Shown: positions 11,165-24,816 of the stretch, piece after piece
How the letters are laid out: the number at the start of each line of letters is the position of its first letter
How positions within the stretch are numbered: the stretch's first letter is position 1
The notes under the pieces: generated by a model
What the model saw: only the letters and a program-made list of their open reading frames with translations
Told to the model about the DNA's origin: nothing
The model's database searches: none
Translations under genes and position numbers: made by a program
Assembly: GCA_029891385.1 (NCBI GenBank)
Contig: CM057228.1
Span: forward strand, 64,548,523 to 64,612,522
Length of the DNA: 64,000 nucleotides
DNA from: Erythroxylum novogranatense
Lineage: Eukaryota; Streptophyta; Magnoliopsida; Malpighiales; Erythroxylaceae
Direction of reading: 5' to 3'

Positions 11165-13972
11165 TGTAACATCCCATTATCCATGTTAGGGCTAGAATTG
11201 TGAATTATGAGAATTTGATGAGAAATTAGGAAAATACACATCATGCATTATTATTTGTGACATGCACATTTTTGCACATTTATATGATTGTACATGCATT
11301 CCTTAACATTTTCGGGTACAATTGAATTGTTAAATTTGATTAAATTTTTTTTTGGTGATTTTGGTTTTATTTAAGACATTTTAGAATTTTGGTGAATTTT
11401 AGAAAAAAAATATTTATTTTTGGACCTATCCTATTAGGACACATGGACTAATTATTGTGAGACAAATGGCTTCGTTAGAGAGGATGTGTAAGGCATGCAT
11501 AGTATACCGAGTATGAGTTTGAGTTAGGAAAATGTATTGCAAGTGTTCTCGGTGAAGAAACACTTGACATCCGAATGAAAACTTTGGGACTTTAGCTTTT
11601 TAATCATCCTCTTCTTTGGAGTTCATAGCCGATTCAGGTAAGTTATGTTTAAGTTGGGTTTTGTTGTTGTTAAATGATGTTTTTCAGTGGAAATGTATGC
11701 ATGCATGCGAGGTTAGAGAAGTCGGTTTCGGTGTTGAATAGAGTAGATGATTGATTGAGAGTAGGAAATTGTTAGTATGGTGTTGAATGAACTCTAGATT
11801 GGAAGATTTGTAAATACTCTGTTCGGGTTTTGAGATAGTCGAACTGAATTAGGAGTTAATTGGAGTGAAGTTTTAGAGATTGCTTTGGGTATAGAAGTGA
11901 AAAGTCTGGAAAAAGAATTCGGGGAAGACGAGTTCAGAACCAGACGTCACGGCGTCCATTTTCATCCTCGCTACGGCTCATTCCTATTTGCACGTCGCGA
12001 CGTGTCTTTTTGTACGTCGCGACGTGCGGCTTTTCTTGTTTGTTCGCCGCGGCGTCCAATTATGTTCTCGTCGTGACTCATTCTTAATTGCACGCCGCGA
12101 TGTAGGAGACCCCCTTGAGCTCGTCGCGGCGAACGTTGCAAAAATCCCTAGAAAAACTGAATTCTGGGTTGTTCGTCGCGGCGTCACTTTTTGTCCTCGC
12201 CGCGGCGAGCACCCCTCCTTTGACTACTCGAACATGCTTTCGTATTTGGACCATAACTTTCTCTATACTGATCCACATTGGGTGATTTTAGATTTGCTAT
12301 AAACTAGAGACATAGGGATACAACTTTTATGAAGAAATGGAGTTTTAATTCTGTCTCTAAGAGTTTCAATTTTTGGTTGGAAGTTGAGGTATGAATTTTG
12401 TTGGAACTTATGAACCATCTAGAATATTTTGAGGATATCTCTTGGTATACTGATCCAAATTAAATGATTTTGGTGTATTTAGAAAGATAAGAAATGGGAG
12501 AACAACTTTACAGAAGGAAGTTTTGTCTAATTTGGTCATTTACCTTATCTGATTTAGTATGGAAAGTTGACCCAAATATGTTTTATAGGAAAAATCTGAA
12601 GTGGCCAATGAAGCTATGAAATTATTTGACATTGTTTGGTCCAATTCAATTGTAAAAATACATGGTATTAGTGAGGGCTTTGATTCCTAAATGATTTTTG
12701 TTAAGGATCGCATTATTGCACCCTGGAATTTGTCATTGAACATGCATTGTGCATACATTCTATACATTGATATTTTTTTATAAAAGAAAATTTGTGCAAT
12801 TGTGCAAAGTGTGATATTTGTGAATGTGTTTTGCCTATTTTAGAGGAGCATATCGGATGCCAATCAGACATTTTCGGACCATCCAGGCAATAGCTTATTG
12901 GAGCGTACTGTGAGTCAACCTAGATGATTTCCTAGGATTGATCTAATTTGATTTATTTAAGCTTTTAATATTGTTATATTGGTTGTGATTTGATTATGAA
13001 TTTTGGACTTTACTTGTTCGAGGAGATCAATATTCAGGAATGTATTAGAAGTGCCTTGATTGTGACCTTGTTGCTATAGAATTCTGAATGTTATGTGAGT
13101 TCTCAACGAAAGTTGAATGCCGGATTTAGGTCCAATGATTATGAGTTTTGTTGAGCATTATATGTGATTGTGATACATGCCATATTCAGTTTGATGCATT
13201 TCATAAAATGCATGCTCAGATAAAGGCGTTGTGACTTGAATTGCCCGTATGAAGCGCTTTCACGTAGAGCTTTGCTCCGTGATATATGTGTATGCACATA
13301 GAGCTATGCTCCGTGATTCTGTTTTGACTGAGCCCTATGGGCCAGCATTTGTATAAGTATGTGATAGGCATTTAGTCACAACAATAAGAACGAATGTGAG
13401 TCTCATATGCATATGTCCTTATTTATATATGATCTGCTTGGCAATGATTGAATGTTATACCCTATTGTTTGAGTTTTGAATCATAAATGTATCTATTTAT
13501 GAATGTTTATGTAATATGTGATGTGTGCTTATGATCCAGTGAATTCATCAATGATGGTTCACTCATGGAGTTTGCAAAACTCATCAAAATTGCAATGTGG
13601 CTTTTCAGGAATGAGTCAGGAGACCTAGTTCCTTAGTCTGGACTTAAGGAATCTTTTGGATAGAGATATGGCTCAGAGGTTTGTCAGCTGACACCAGAAG
13701 TGCTCTAGCTTTATTTTTTGTCGTTTTGCTGGAATTTGTATAAACTTTTATGAATAGACGTTTGGTGGTATCGGTGTAAGCTTTTTGAATGAATGGATTT
13801 GAATGGTTTTTAAAATTTAGTGACTTTGAGTGTGTTAGATGATGCCATGTGTAGGTTGGATTGCCATGTGTAAGTCGGATATGTTTTGATCCAACATACC
13901 ATTATCATAAGGTATGTACTTAAATGTCCTTCGGGTTTTCGGGTATTTGCCCTATGGTAGTGGGATGTTGCA
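11165..13972 (+). mobile_element. Solo LTR (plus orientation) nested in another solo LTR
   Basis: The 2,808-bp segment runs from TGTAACATCCCATTATCC to GGGATGTTGCA. CTGTC flanks it on both sides (11160-11164 and 13973-13977). No internal region is present. It holds a GC-rich palindromic island (11941-12215), ~180-bp modules (anchors at 12322 and 12503), the box GGAGCGTACTGTGAGT at 12900, and a diverged form of the inverted-boundary module near 13222-13383. Confidence 0.85.
11941..12215 (+). repeat. GC-rich palindromic island in nested solo LTR
   Basis: The island contains perfect palindromes CACGTCGCGACGTG (11991-12004), ACGTCGCGACGT (12014-12025), CGCCGCGGCG (12045-12054) and CTCGCCGCGGCGAG (12196-12209), with related imperfect copies between them. 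Apparent short open frames over this island, rich in Arg, are by-products of its composition and not genes. Confidence 0.75.
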
Positions 13973-14160
13973 CTGTCCCCTTTTGGGGCTCATTAATCAT
14001 TGAGCTAAAAAAGCTCTAAAACTGTCCCCTTTTGGGGCTCATTAATCGTTGAGCTAAAAAGCTCTGAAACTGTCCCCTTTTGAGGCTCATTAATCATTTA
14101 GCTAAAAAGCTCTGAAACTTCACCTTTTGGGGCTCATTAATCATTGAGTTAAAAAGCTCT
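13973..14160. repeat. Tandem ~48-bp repeat, four units plus one before the insertion
   Basis: Units begin at 13973, 14022, 14070 and 14118. Each contains two small inverted repeats, CCCCTTTTGGGG and GAGCTAAAAAGCTC (with variants). A diverged unit lies at about 11113-11159 on the other side of the nested solo LTR, so that element landed inside the array. The array is an amplified part of the inverted-boundary LTR module. Confidence 0.85.
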
Positions 14161-15779
14161 ATTCGGTGGCTGCTCTAGTCACAACTATCAATTTTCTGTT
14201 CATGCATTTCTATATGAATTTCATATACCACGATTTATCACTTTATTTATGTATTCAATGACCACAATTATTTCCAAATTACCACAAACGGACAAATGAT
14301 TCACAATTTGTCACATGAAAAAGAAACACCATCACAGTTTCACTTTCCCATAACACTTCTATATCATATCATAACAATAATCCGGACTTTCGATTTGGAG
14401 TTCTGAATCGATCACAGTCCCACCATTATTCACCACAGTTTTATAAAGACAGAATTCTAAGCACATAATAATTGAGGTACCGTCTAGGTCACTCACCTCA
14501 TATCCATGCTTAAATCTTATCCAAAGCCTCAATTTCTTCATTATTTCTTTCCTTCATCCAAGTTAAAATTCCCTAAGCCACAATTACCCAGATTCAACAT
14601 CACTTACTGCATAAACACTAAAATTGAGCTTCGGAAACACAAATCCATACCAATCATAAGTCATATGAATCAAAACCTTTCATAACTTAGCAAATCAAAA
14701 TCTCAATTTTTACCTCGATCTTTCACCCATCAATGAATTTCTTGGCTTGGATGGAAGCTCTCATCATCCTCCACGTTTTTCTCTTCTTGAGCACTATGAA
14801 AATCCCTCTTGAAGGGCTTAGAAAAATCAATACCTAGTTTACTCTTTTTTCTTTCTTCTTTTCCCATCCGAAGGCTCTCGACTCTTCTCTTTTATTCTAT
14901 TCTTTCTTTTCAATTTTGCATAGCCCACTTGCTTTTATAGTGCCATGTCATTTAATGAATGAGGAATGACCCATATGCCCCTCCATTTAAGCCTATAAAC
15001 TTAACCCTTTAAGTGATGCTCCAAAAATGCCCTTCCTTTTTGCCTTAAAACTGACTTCTTGGCCCCTTTTTTCGATCAAATAAATAAAACAATTTGACAA
15101 AACTTTCTTCTAGAGAGATGTTCCTCTATGTCTTAGAAATCTATCGCTTCAAGAATCAGATCGATCGGAGCTCTATATCTCAAAATATCTTAAAAATACT
15201 GAAGTCTATTAGATATTTCGTTTGGACCAAAACTAAATCACGACTGAACATTCCACGTAACTTCACTCCAGAAGTTGAACATCTTAGAGGCTAAATTGCC
15301 AATCGGCTCCTTCATATAACTTGTAGATATATGTCTCTAGTTTCATTTGAAACAAGAATCCGACCTATTGGAGCTCTATAACTGAAAATATCTCCAAAAT
15401 ACTGAAGTATGTTCAGACCGTTACAAAACTGAGAATGAACACTGCACCTAACTTCCGTCTAGAAATTGAAAGTCTTAGAGGCTAAATTGTCAATCGGCTC
15501 CTTCATATAACTTGTAGATCTATATCTCTAATTTAATTTGAAAGAATAATTAGATCGATCCGAGCACTATAGCTCAAGATATCTCTAAAATACCGAACAA
15601 TGTTTAGACTTTTTCCATAGGTCAGCTCACTTTAATTGGGTCGATCTTACTCCATTTAATGAAAAAACCGATCTATTTGGTATGAAAAGATAGAAAAATG
15701 TCTTAGGAATCTAACGCTTCAAAAATCGGGTCGATCGGAGGTCGGACGAAGAAGTTATGCTCAAAAGAGTGAAAGGAGG

Positions 15780-15940
15780 TCGGTCGGCCGAAACATCGAC
15801 AGAAAAGTGGCTCGGCCAATTTGCCGAGCGGTGCGCGCGCAGAGGCGCGTGCATGGGGCTGGCGCTCGGCCTGCCGAGCGCTGGGCTGGCCAAGCTCTTA
15901 CGGGGACGAGCTCTCGCGCGGGCCGATCGGCCAGCCTGAC
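15780..15940 (-). repeat. GC-rich palindromic island in the minus-strand solo LTR
   Basis: The island contains the stem pair GCTCGGC (15810-15816) and GCCGAGC (15823-15829), and GCGCTCGGC-CT-GCCGAGCGC (15862-15881). It also carries runs of GCGCGC. The palindrome sequence differs from that of the islands in neighbouring LTRs although the location within the LTR is the same. Confidence 0.7.
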
Positions 15941-17617
15941 TGACCTTTCAACTTATAACGCTTATAACTTTTGACTACGAACTCTAAATTTTACAAACTT
16001 GGTACCGTTAGAAAGATAAAAGACCGATCTACTATTTTTATGAAGGACTTAACAACAATTTCGGTCTCTAAAAAGATCAAAAAGTCCCTCAAAGTGACTG
16101 ATCGATCAGCTTCACACTAAACAGCATCAGAAACTTCCAAAAATCATAACTTTTTATTCCCTTAGCCACAAATTTCAAATTTTATATCAATAGAAAGAGC
16201 AAAACAAATGCTACATCTTTCAGGAATAACTTAGAAGCCAATTCCATCTCTAACCAAATCAAATTCGTAAACAAAGGTTCAGCCTGCCCCATTTATCCTC
16301 AACAGAAATCCAATCTTTCAAAATTCATAACTCCACATCCCCTTCGCAAAAATTTCCATACCATATAGCAATAAAAAGCTTAGATAATCTACTACAATTC
16401 TCAGGAAAGACATCGAGGCAAATTCCAACTCTAATTAGTTCGAATCCACCCATTAATGTGGCTGCCCTGTTAATTAGTATTAAAACAACATATGACCATA
16501 TCCATAGCCAAAACTTTACAATTTTATATCTAACAGTCCTTACATCCAAAATTTGCATAAAATACCTCATTAGAAAGCTATAATAATCCTCTACAACTTT
16601 CCAGAATATCACTCAAGCCAATTTCACCCTTTACAGTCCCAAATAAATATCAGAACACAAAGAGCACAAAATCTATGCCCTTAGAGCATTTGCACACTAA
16701 AACACAATTTGGGCTGAATTACCACCTGAATATTATCAGGCCATAACTTGCGATCTACACATCGAAAAATATCATACTTAGTGGCATTAGAAAGTTAACA
16801 CATAAATCTTCAACTTTCAGTAATACCAATTTCACAAAATCTGTCTCCTTTATCCTAGAAAAATTCTCAAAGTTTCAAGTCGTCAATAATGGAACCAAGA
16901 TCTGGATACTGTTCATCCAGCACACCCATCTCAACTTCCAAGCCAAATTCAAAGCTCTTCAAGCCACAATTGGCCTGAACTTCCTTCATAGGAATTCTAT
17001 CCATACTTCTCAAGTTTAATTTAAAGCAAACCTCAACTCAATAGCATAACCACATCAAAAGTTATAAACAAATACCTAAAACATGCACAAGTTCCATTTT
17101 TCCAGATTTCAACCACAACTCTACTCCTTTCATGCAAGCATCAATACCACATCAATAACCATCCCATTTAACCTAGAATTTAACCACAAATTTATCAAGA
17201 CGTTTACTTGAGTAATTTATCCCAATTTGCAGCACAAACATACAATCTTCTTACTTTAATTTACCACTTATCTAACATTATTCAAACATCAAAACCAAAT
17301 CCAAAACCAATCCAACACATGTTCAATCATTTAGCCTCACATAAACATGCTCTTATACCCATACAATTATCTATTTAGCAACACAAACATACTACTTTCA
17401 CTCTTTCAACACCTTCTACCCATAAATTTTAAAAATTCACATTTCCTATCTTTTATACCTGGCAATTGTCAATGAATTCATGTACCACTTAAAGAGCCAG
17501 AAATCATTATGTAAATGCATGTATGCTAATAAGATGCATTAACAAAACCAATGCATTTCCTTTGTCTCTCCTTGAGTACACTTGTACAATATTTTGGGGA
17601 CTGGATGTTACATAGAA

Positions 17618-18626
17618 CATATGAACCTTATCGGGGAATTGAATCCAACTTTCGAGTAAATGATATTTATGGTTGGATTAAGCACTGTTAGAGAAAACAC
17701 AAGAAATAATCGAAGCTATATGTTCTAGTAAGAGTACATCGAAAGAGCAATCGATGGCTAAGAATATCGAACTGAGCGATTACATGTTTGAGTCACTAAT
17801 AGTCTTGCTATCGAAGACAGTTGTAAAGCTTATATTTCTAGAGTTCATCAGAATATGAGATTAATGTATAGTTCAAATTGACTGCAGGCATATCAATCGT
17901 TATCTTGGTCATACCATTACAATAGTGTATAAGGGGTCATATGACAAAAAGGGAGTCGATCACCCCTAGGTTGAAATGAAGAGGATATGAAAAAGATGGT
18001 TGAAAGCCATAATTGATTTGAGACAATATTGATAAGCGAAATAAATCTGGAATCAAAATAAAGTGGCTTTTGAAAGACAAATGAATTTTTGGGGGATCAT
18101 ATTGAAGTTATGGAATATATTGAGAAAGATTTACAAGGTAAGTGTACTAACACCGATGAGAAGTGAAACAGTTGATTTGTCTTTGAAAGTATCACCTTTG
18201 CCAAGGAGTAATTAGATGAGATACAAGAGTAAATAAGGGAAATTAAGTTTGACATAAAGTGATCCATATAAAACTATGGCGATAATAAGACTATGGATTT
18301 ATGAGTTGTCTTATGGTTATCAGAATCACACAGTGTTATATGGATATCGTTGGTATTATTGTGATCTGATATATGTGTTGTTGAGACTGGGAGTGAAAAT
18401 TTGAGTAATCTGAAACTCATCAAGGAAATAGTTAAGAAAGTGTGATATCTAAATAAGGGATTGATAGACCTCTTGAATCTATCAACTGGGGTCTTTTGAA
18501 CGAAAGTATTCGAGTGGTGAAGTGATATAGGAAACGGAGAAGTATATGAGATAATAGTACCCCTGTTTTATTCCTTAATCGGAAATAAATTTCGAGGACG
18601 AAATTTCTCTAAGGATGGGAGAGTTG
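17618..18626 (+). mobile_element. Internal region of element A, right part, with polypurine tract
   Basis: Continues the non-coding interior of element A after the nested solo LTR. It ends with GGACGAAATTTCTCTAAGG and a purine-rich tract (about 18612-18625) directly before the 3' LTR, the usual site priming plus-strand synthesis. No gag-pol motif is visible. Confidence 0.65.
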
Positions 18627-21600
18627 TAACATCCCATCATTGATGGGGAGGGTAGAATAGTAATTCTGAGGGGCTAATGAGCGTTAGAAATTGCCTTTAC
18701 ATGCTCATGCATAATCTAGCATCCGCATACTTATGAATAATGAATTTTTCACATGAAAAATGACTATACATGCATTCATGACATTTCCCGGTATAAGTGT
18801 TAAGAGATGTGATTGTGAATAAATGTGATTTGTATGTATGAAAATTTTAGTTGGAGAGGGTCATTGTGGTTTTTGAATTTTTGGAGAATTTTAAAAATTA
18901 TTTTTCAAAAATTTCGGGGTAATTTTTGGACTAGGAAAAATACCAAGTGGCAGAATAATGGTTTACTGGTAGTAGAAATTACTGTCCAATGGCACTTGAA
19001 ATTTAGATAAATGATTGTAAGATTTATTCATTGAGTCATTGCAATTTTGGGGAAAATTTTGAGTAGAAATTGACATTTAGTTGGAAAGAAACCAAGTGAG
19101 TGCCTTAAAAATGAGACATATGGCAAGTGACAAGTGTCACTTGCCTAACCATGTCTTAAGCCATTTTTTTATTAATAAAAGCCAACCCTTTTAGTAGTCT
19201 TCCACGAGGCTTTAAAAATTTGAAGGCCAAGTGAGTATTTTTGTCATGTTTGCCTCTCCTTCTTCGTGACTTGCTTCCTCTTTCTCATCCATTTTCATTT
19301 TTCTTCATTCTCTTCCAACCTCACCAACATTTCACCTTGTTCCCATCTATCAATTGCTACTTCCACCTTGTTATTTCTTCAATTTGCCACAAGGAAAACC
19401 TAGTTTTTCCTCCCTCAAGATGATGATCGTGTAAGGTAGGAAGTTAGGATTTTTTTGTGACAAGTTTGGAAGATTGGAAGATTTGGAAGCTTAAGTAAGT
19501 AAGAATTGTGTTTTATATCATGAATTGTTAGTTAAATGAATTTTTGTGATGTGAAGTGAACTTAATTGCATGGTTATTGTGTTTAGGGTGGATGAGTACG
19601 AAATCTTGTTTGATTGATGATGAATGATGTAGCATATGTTGTATGTCATTTGGGATGGTTTGGATTGATTTAAATGATGTCTAGATGAGTGTATGAAAAG
19701 GAAGAAAATTTAGTGCATGTTGATACTATGTTGTAGGTTAATGTTCAATTAGAGGTTTTGATTTGGTTATGATTGTTTTCATGAGTGAATTGAGTGGTAT
19801 TTGAGTGAGGAAATGGTGTGGAAGAGGTAGGAGAAGAGTTAGGATGATAATCTAGAAAATTTGATTTGAGTACGTTTCAATGATTTAGTCATAAATTCTT
19901 CTATAATTGCCCAATTGAGATGATTCTTAGCTTGAATTAAACTAGAGATGTTTGGCTATATTTCTTGTGAAGGAAGTGATGTTCAATTTTGGCTTGAAGA
20001 GTTCCAAATTTTGACTTGAATGTGGGAAAGGGTGTAGGGATGAACAGTAGCTCGAGAATTGCATTTTTGTGATCTAAAACTTTGGGAATTTTTCTGGGTT
20101 GATTTAGGCAGATTTTGCAAAAGGGGTCTTCATGAAAATTGTAGCTTTTCTTGTTAGCCTCCTATCTCTACAAAGTATGACATTATTCGATGTTTAGGTT
20201 GAAAGTTATGATCTGTTGACTTTGGGATGTTATGCCATAGATTCATGTGCTTTGTTTGTGAAAATGTCCAAAAGTGTAGGTTTTGTGATACTGTGCTTTT
20301 AGGCAAATTCTAGACTGTTATGCTTTTAATTAGATCAAGTATCCTTATTGAAAGTTATATAGGACTTTCTTAGCTTTGTAATGATATATAATATGCCATT
20401 TTTGGATGTAGGAATTGTAAGGTATGAATTTTTGAAGTTTGGATGTTGTTTAGGGTGAAATTATGGAGGCAGAAACTTTGATTGAGATTTTGACCTTTTT
20501 AGAGATTGAATTTGGTTCAAAGTTTTTCATAAAAGTTGTAGATTGTGTTCTGATCTTTTTATTGATATAAAGCTTAGAATTTTTGGACAATGGCATGGGA
20601 AGTTATGATTTTTAGAAAATGTGTTACTGTTTAGGATGAGATTTACATGATAGATATTTGGAAGTGATTTTTAACACCCTTAGAGGTGGAATTGATTTTT
20701 AAGCCCTTCATGAAACTTGTAGAGCTTTCTGTGATCTTTCCATTGATAAATAATTTGTCAATTTTGGATACTTGTGTGAAAAGTTATGCATTGTGGAAAG
20801 AGAGAGGGAAAATAGGTGAAAAAAAGCGAAATAAATGAAAAAGGGTAGCAACGTCGCGATCGCAACCAGCTCGCGACCTGGGCCGACCCGACCCGACTCG
20901 GCCCAACGCGACCCCCTTTTCCACTCTTTTTCTTATAACTTGTCCATCTGACCTCCGATTAACCCGATTTTTGAAGCATTAGATTCATAAGAAACTCCTT
21001 TACCTCTCCATAAGAATTTGTGAATTTTTTAGATTTAATTGAAAATGATGGATTAAATAACCTAGGTTACCTTATGTTAACTGTCTCATTGATCGGGAAC
21101 AGTAGACCCAAAATATATGTTTCAAAAAAATTGAAATATGTCTATAAGCAATAAATTGCAAGTTAAATGATTTTATGTGGCTTAAACCTAGGAATAATGA
21201 GTTTTCATACGGGAATGGTTTTGTGATGCAATTTATGGAACAATACCGGAATTGTCATGAACATGCGTCGTACATATTCCATATTCACACATGTGCATAG
21301 ATGAATGCTTATAATTGTGCAAAATTATTAATGTGTGTGCAACGTATTACATAAATGCGTTATGCAGGTTAAAAGTCCATATTTCGGTGTTTTCAGAATT
21401 TGGAAGCAAATGCTAATTTGGAGCGTACTGTGAGTAGACCGAGATGGTTTCATTTCATTATGTGTTCTGTTTAAATTTGTATTGATTGACTGTTGAATGT
21501 TCATATAAATGGTGATGGATTGTAATTTGATTGTGGATTCCGGACAGAAGGTCCGATGACTATGTATTTGTTGGGACTCGTTTCCGGAGCCCAACCTCAG

Positions 21601-22784
21601 AATCATAAATCGAAAAACAAAGTGGCGGAAACGAAAGAACGGATCATGAAGCGAAAGTAAAAGTGAGCGAAAACTAATGAAATCAAATCAGATCAAAAAG
21701 CGAAGGAATCAAAAGCGCGTGCGGAACCAAAGAAAACAAAACGCTTAACTCCGACATTCGAAAACGCATACTTTAAAAGAAAACAAACAAACACGTTGGA
21801 AAACTATAAAGATGATCCAATCTACCTCAATCCGCTTAGACAATTGGGTCTAAATCCAAATCCAAATCGGTATAAATTTTTTTTCTTCATTTTTATTCAA
21901 AGCAATACACTTTCAAAACGTTTCATTCATCAATCAAAAGGAGAACATAAATTCTCAAACCTTAATTCATTAGATCCTTCACTTTCAATCATATCCTATG
22001 GTTTAAAAATCTTATTTTTGTTTTTTTTCATAAACATCTCACACATTGCTATAAACCAATCAAGCCATAAACAAAGAGCACTTCAATATTTCAAATCCAT
22101 CAACACAATCATCGGACCTCCTGTTCGAAATCCCAACACAATCAAACACATTTATATACCCATAGCACTTCAATAATTCTCAATCATCAAAATCATCGGA
22201 CCTCCTGTCCGAAATCCAAAAGCACTCAATCACATTCATATCATCTCATCCATAAACAAATTCACATTCCATATCCATACACAATTCCATAACTCATTAC
22301 CATCATGAAATAAATGCTTACAAAATATTAATGGCATTTCCAAACCATAATACAACATCAATATCCAAATCCAAATACAAAAGATACAAAAATCCCCACA
22401 ATACTCAACATATGCCTAAGCTCTTATTTTTACAAAAATCCAACTTAAAAACACAATCATATACATAATGAACGGGTGCCTTGACTTTCTTTCATCCGAT
22501 CTCCTTCTTGATACCTGGAGATGGGGATGAAAGGGGGTTAGCTTTACAGCTCGTAGATAACATGTTTATAACCGAAAAATAAGCAAAAAATTATTTTCCA
22601 AAACTTATTGCCAGTTTATAGAAATTTCACAGTAGAAATTCATCGAATGCTTATTTTTCAAATTTTCTCAATTTATCAAAGAGATTCATGAACAATTTTT
22701 AAAACATGGATGCATCACACTTAGAAATAAAACAAGAGCACAAAAACACATCAGAATGGTTTGGGTCGGTCCAGAAACAAAATG

Positions 22785-22871
22785 TACTACACATTCCCGT
22801 ATAGCGGTCCTGTGTAGCCGTGAATAAAACATACTACACCTTCCCGCATAGCGGTCCAGTGTAGCCGTGAA
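22785..22871. repeat. Two tandem ~47-bp units inside the solo LTR
   Basis: TACTACAC followed by TTCCCG and ATAGCGGTCC occurs at 22785 and again at 22832. A single related copy is found in the LTR at 55004-59628, near 56408-56444. Confidence 0.75.
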
Positions 22872-24739
22872 CTTATGGGAGTCCTTAACGGAGCTCCAAT
22901 GCCATTAGCGGGCAGGAGGGAGAAGCCTTTTTGACAAGTGCACTTGACATCTTATGGGACCTAACCAAACCCACATAACACAACTTTACACTTGAAAACT
23001 GATTGCCCAAAGGCACATTTCGAAAACTCAATTTTTTTCATAATCATGTCCTATTCAAACACAACTTCATTCATAATGTCACAATGTCACACAAATTCAC
23101 ATATCAAATTCTCAATCATTCAAACACAAGGAATACGAAAATCGTAGCAATTTATCAAAATCATTTATAAACAAAGAAGTTTACAATTGTAGCTATTTAT
23201 CTAATTATTGAAAACAATGAAATTGCAAATCATTTCTCTTCTTGATTTTCAAAAACTTATAATTGGCTCATAATTCAAATCATAAACATGGTACCCACCT
23301 CATATCCTTGATTGAAACTTGTTCAAAGCCTCTCTTTCTCCATTGCCTCTCTTAATTTCCCTCATCCAAGACAAAATCCCTAATTCATAGAAATCCAAAA
23401 TTCAACAATTCATAACATGCAATCACCAAAATTGATCTAAGTGAACTTAAACCCATGCAATTCTCAAGCTATCTAAACCAAAATTCTTTCAAAATTCAAC
23501 AACTAAAAATTCCAATCTTACCTTAATCTTCACCAAAAGAGAGGTTTCTTGGCTTGAATTAAAGCTCTTGTGCTCCTCTTCATTTTTCCCTCTTGAATCA
23601 ACTTCAAATTCGCACTTGGAACTCACCAAAAATCAAAACCTAAGTTTCTTCTTTCTTCTTCCTCCTTTTCTCCACCGAAATCTCCTCATTCTTCTCTCTT
23701 CTTTCTTCTTTCTTTTCTTCCTTTCCTTCCTTCAATTTCGTGCTTCTCTTCTTCTTATACGAAAACCCACACTCCTTATTTACCAACTTGCCATTAATGA
23801 ATGAGTAATGACTCATTTGCCCTTCCTTATAAGCTTTGTAACTTAAAAGCTTAAGTATTCTTCCAACTTTGCCCCTCATGCATTTTCAACACTTTAATTC
23901 AATTTAATCCAATCAACCTATGAAATATGATCTTACTTACATTAACATGTTAATTATTCACATTAACATGATAATTAATTCCTCAAAATCATAAAATATA
24001 TCCAAGTCTCAAAATATAATTAAATCATGATTAACTTAGGACATTTTTCTAATCATCAAATTTAAGGAATTTGCTAAAATTTTCTTCTAGAGAAATGTTC
24101 CTTATAGTCTAACTTTTATAATGATACCAAAATCATTCAATTTGGTTCAATACTCCAAAAGTTATACTCCAAACATTTTCGGACTATTCTTATGCTAAAA
24201 TATTTTCTTGCGATTTGCTTCCATCCAAAAATTGATAGTCTTAGAGACTAAATTGAAACTCAATTTCATTAGAAAATTTGTAGCCCTATCTTTCTAGTTC
24301 AATCCAAATCAAGAATTACCTCATTTGGATGACTATAGCAAAAGTTATGGCCAAATACTTTCAGCTCTTACTAATCCAAGAATGAACATTAAACCCAAAT
24401 TCAATTCAGACATTGAAGGTCTTAGAGTCCGAATTAAAATTCAATCCCTTCAGATAAGTTGTAATTCCATGTCTCTAGTTTATTTAGAAACAAAAATCAA
24501 CTCAATTGGATCTCTACAGATCAAGATATCACCAAAATACCTAAGCATGTTCAGAAAAATGTCCAACTCAAACTCTTTAATCAATCCTCTCAATTTGATT
24601 CAATCAATCTTTTTCAAATTAATCTAAAAAATCTAAAACTTTCATGGAGAGGTAGAAAATTTTCTTAGAAATCCAACACTTTAAAAATCAAGTTAATCAG
24701 ATATTGGACGAAAAAGATATAAGCTGAAGAATAAGAAAG

Positions 24740-24816
24740 GGGTCTCGGGTCGGGTCGGGCCTGGTCGCCCTCACGACCAAGTCGCGAGGACGTGTCGTAC
24801 TCGCGACGCGACGACT
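24740..24816 (-). repeat. GC-rich island in minus-strand solo LTR
   Basis: The block contains TCGCGA twice (24782 and 24801 region) plus GGGTCGGGTCGGG. It lies next to the conserved box (24660-24720) seen beside the islands of the other LTRs. Confidence 0.65.

Larger units (their letters stand above)
10160..17612 (-). mobile_element. Solo LTR (minus orientation) with a nested solo LTR
   Basis: The segment runs from TGTAACACCCCACTCC to GGATGTTACA and is flanked by TAGAA on both sides (10155-10159 and 17613-17617), a perfect 5-bp duplication. There is no internal region or primer site, so it is a solo LTR left by LTR-LTR recombination. Without the nested element it is about 4.64 kb. Minus orientation follows from its termini, which are the complement of element A's LTR ends, and from the inverted order of the island (15780-15940) and modules (16030-16810). 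Confidence 0.8.

Noticed and set aside
11885..12302. Overlapping open frames with repeated Arg-Arg-Asp and Val-Arg-Arg motifs on both strands
   Set aside because: They coincide with the GC-rich palindromic island, occur in several frames at once, and are explained by base composition and inverted repeats.
23568..23879. Phe/Leu-rich and Lys/Glu-rich frames on opposite strands
   Set aside because: They reflect a polypyrimidine/polypurine stretch of the solo LTR and mirror each other; similar frames occur at the same place in other LTRs.
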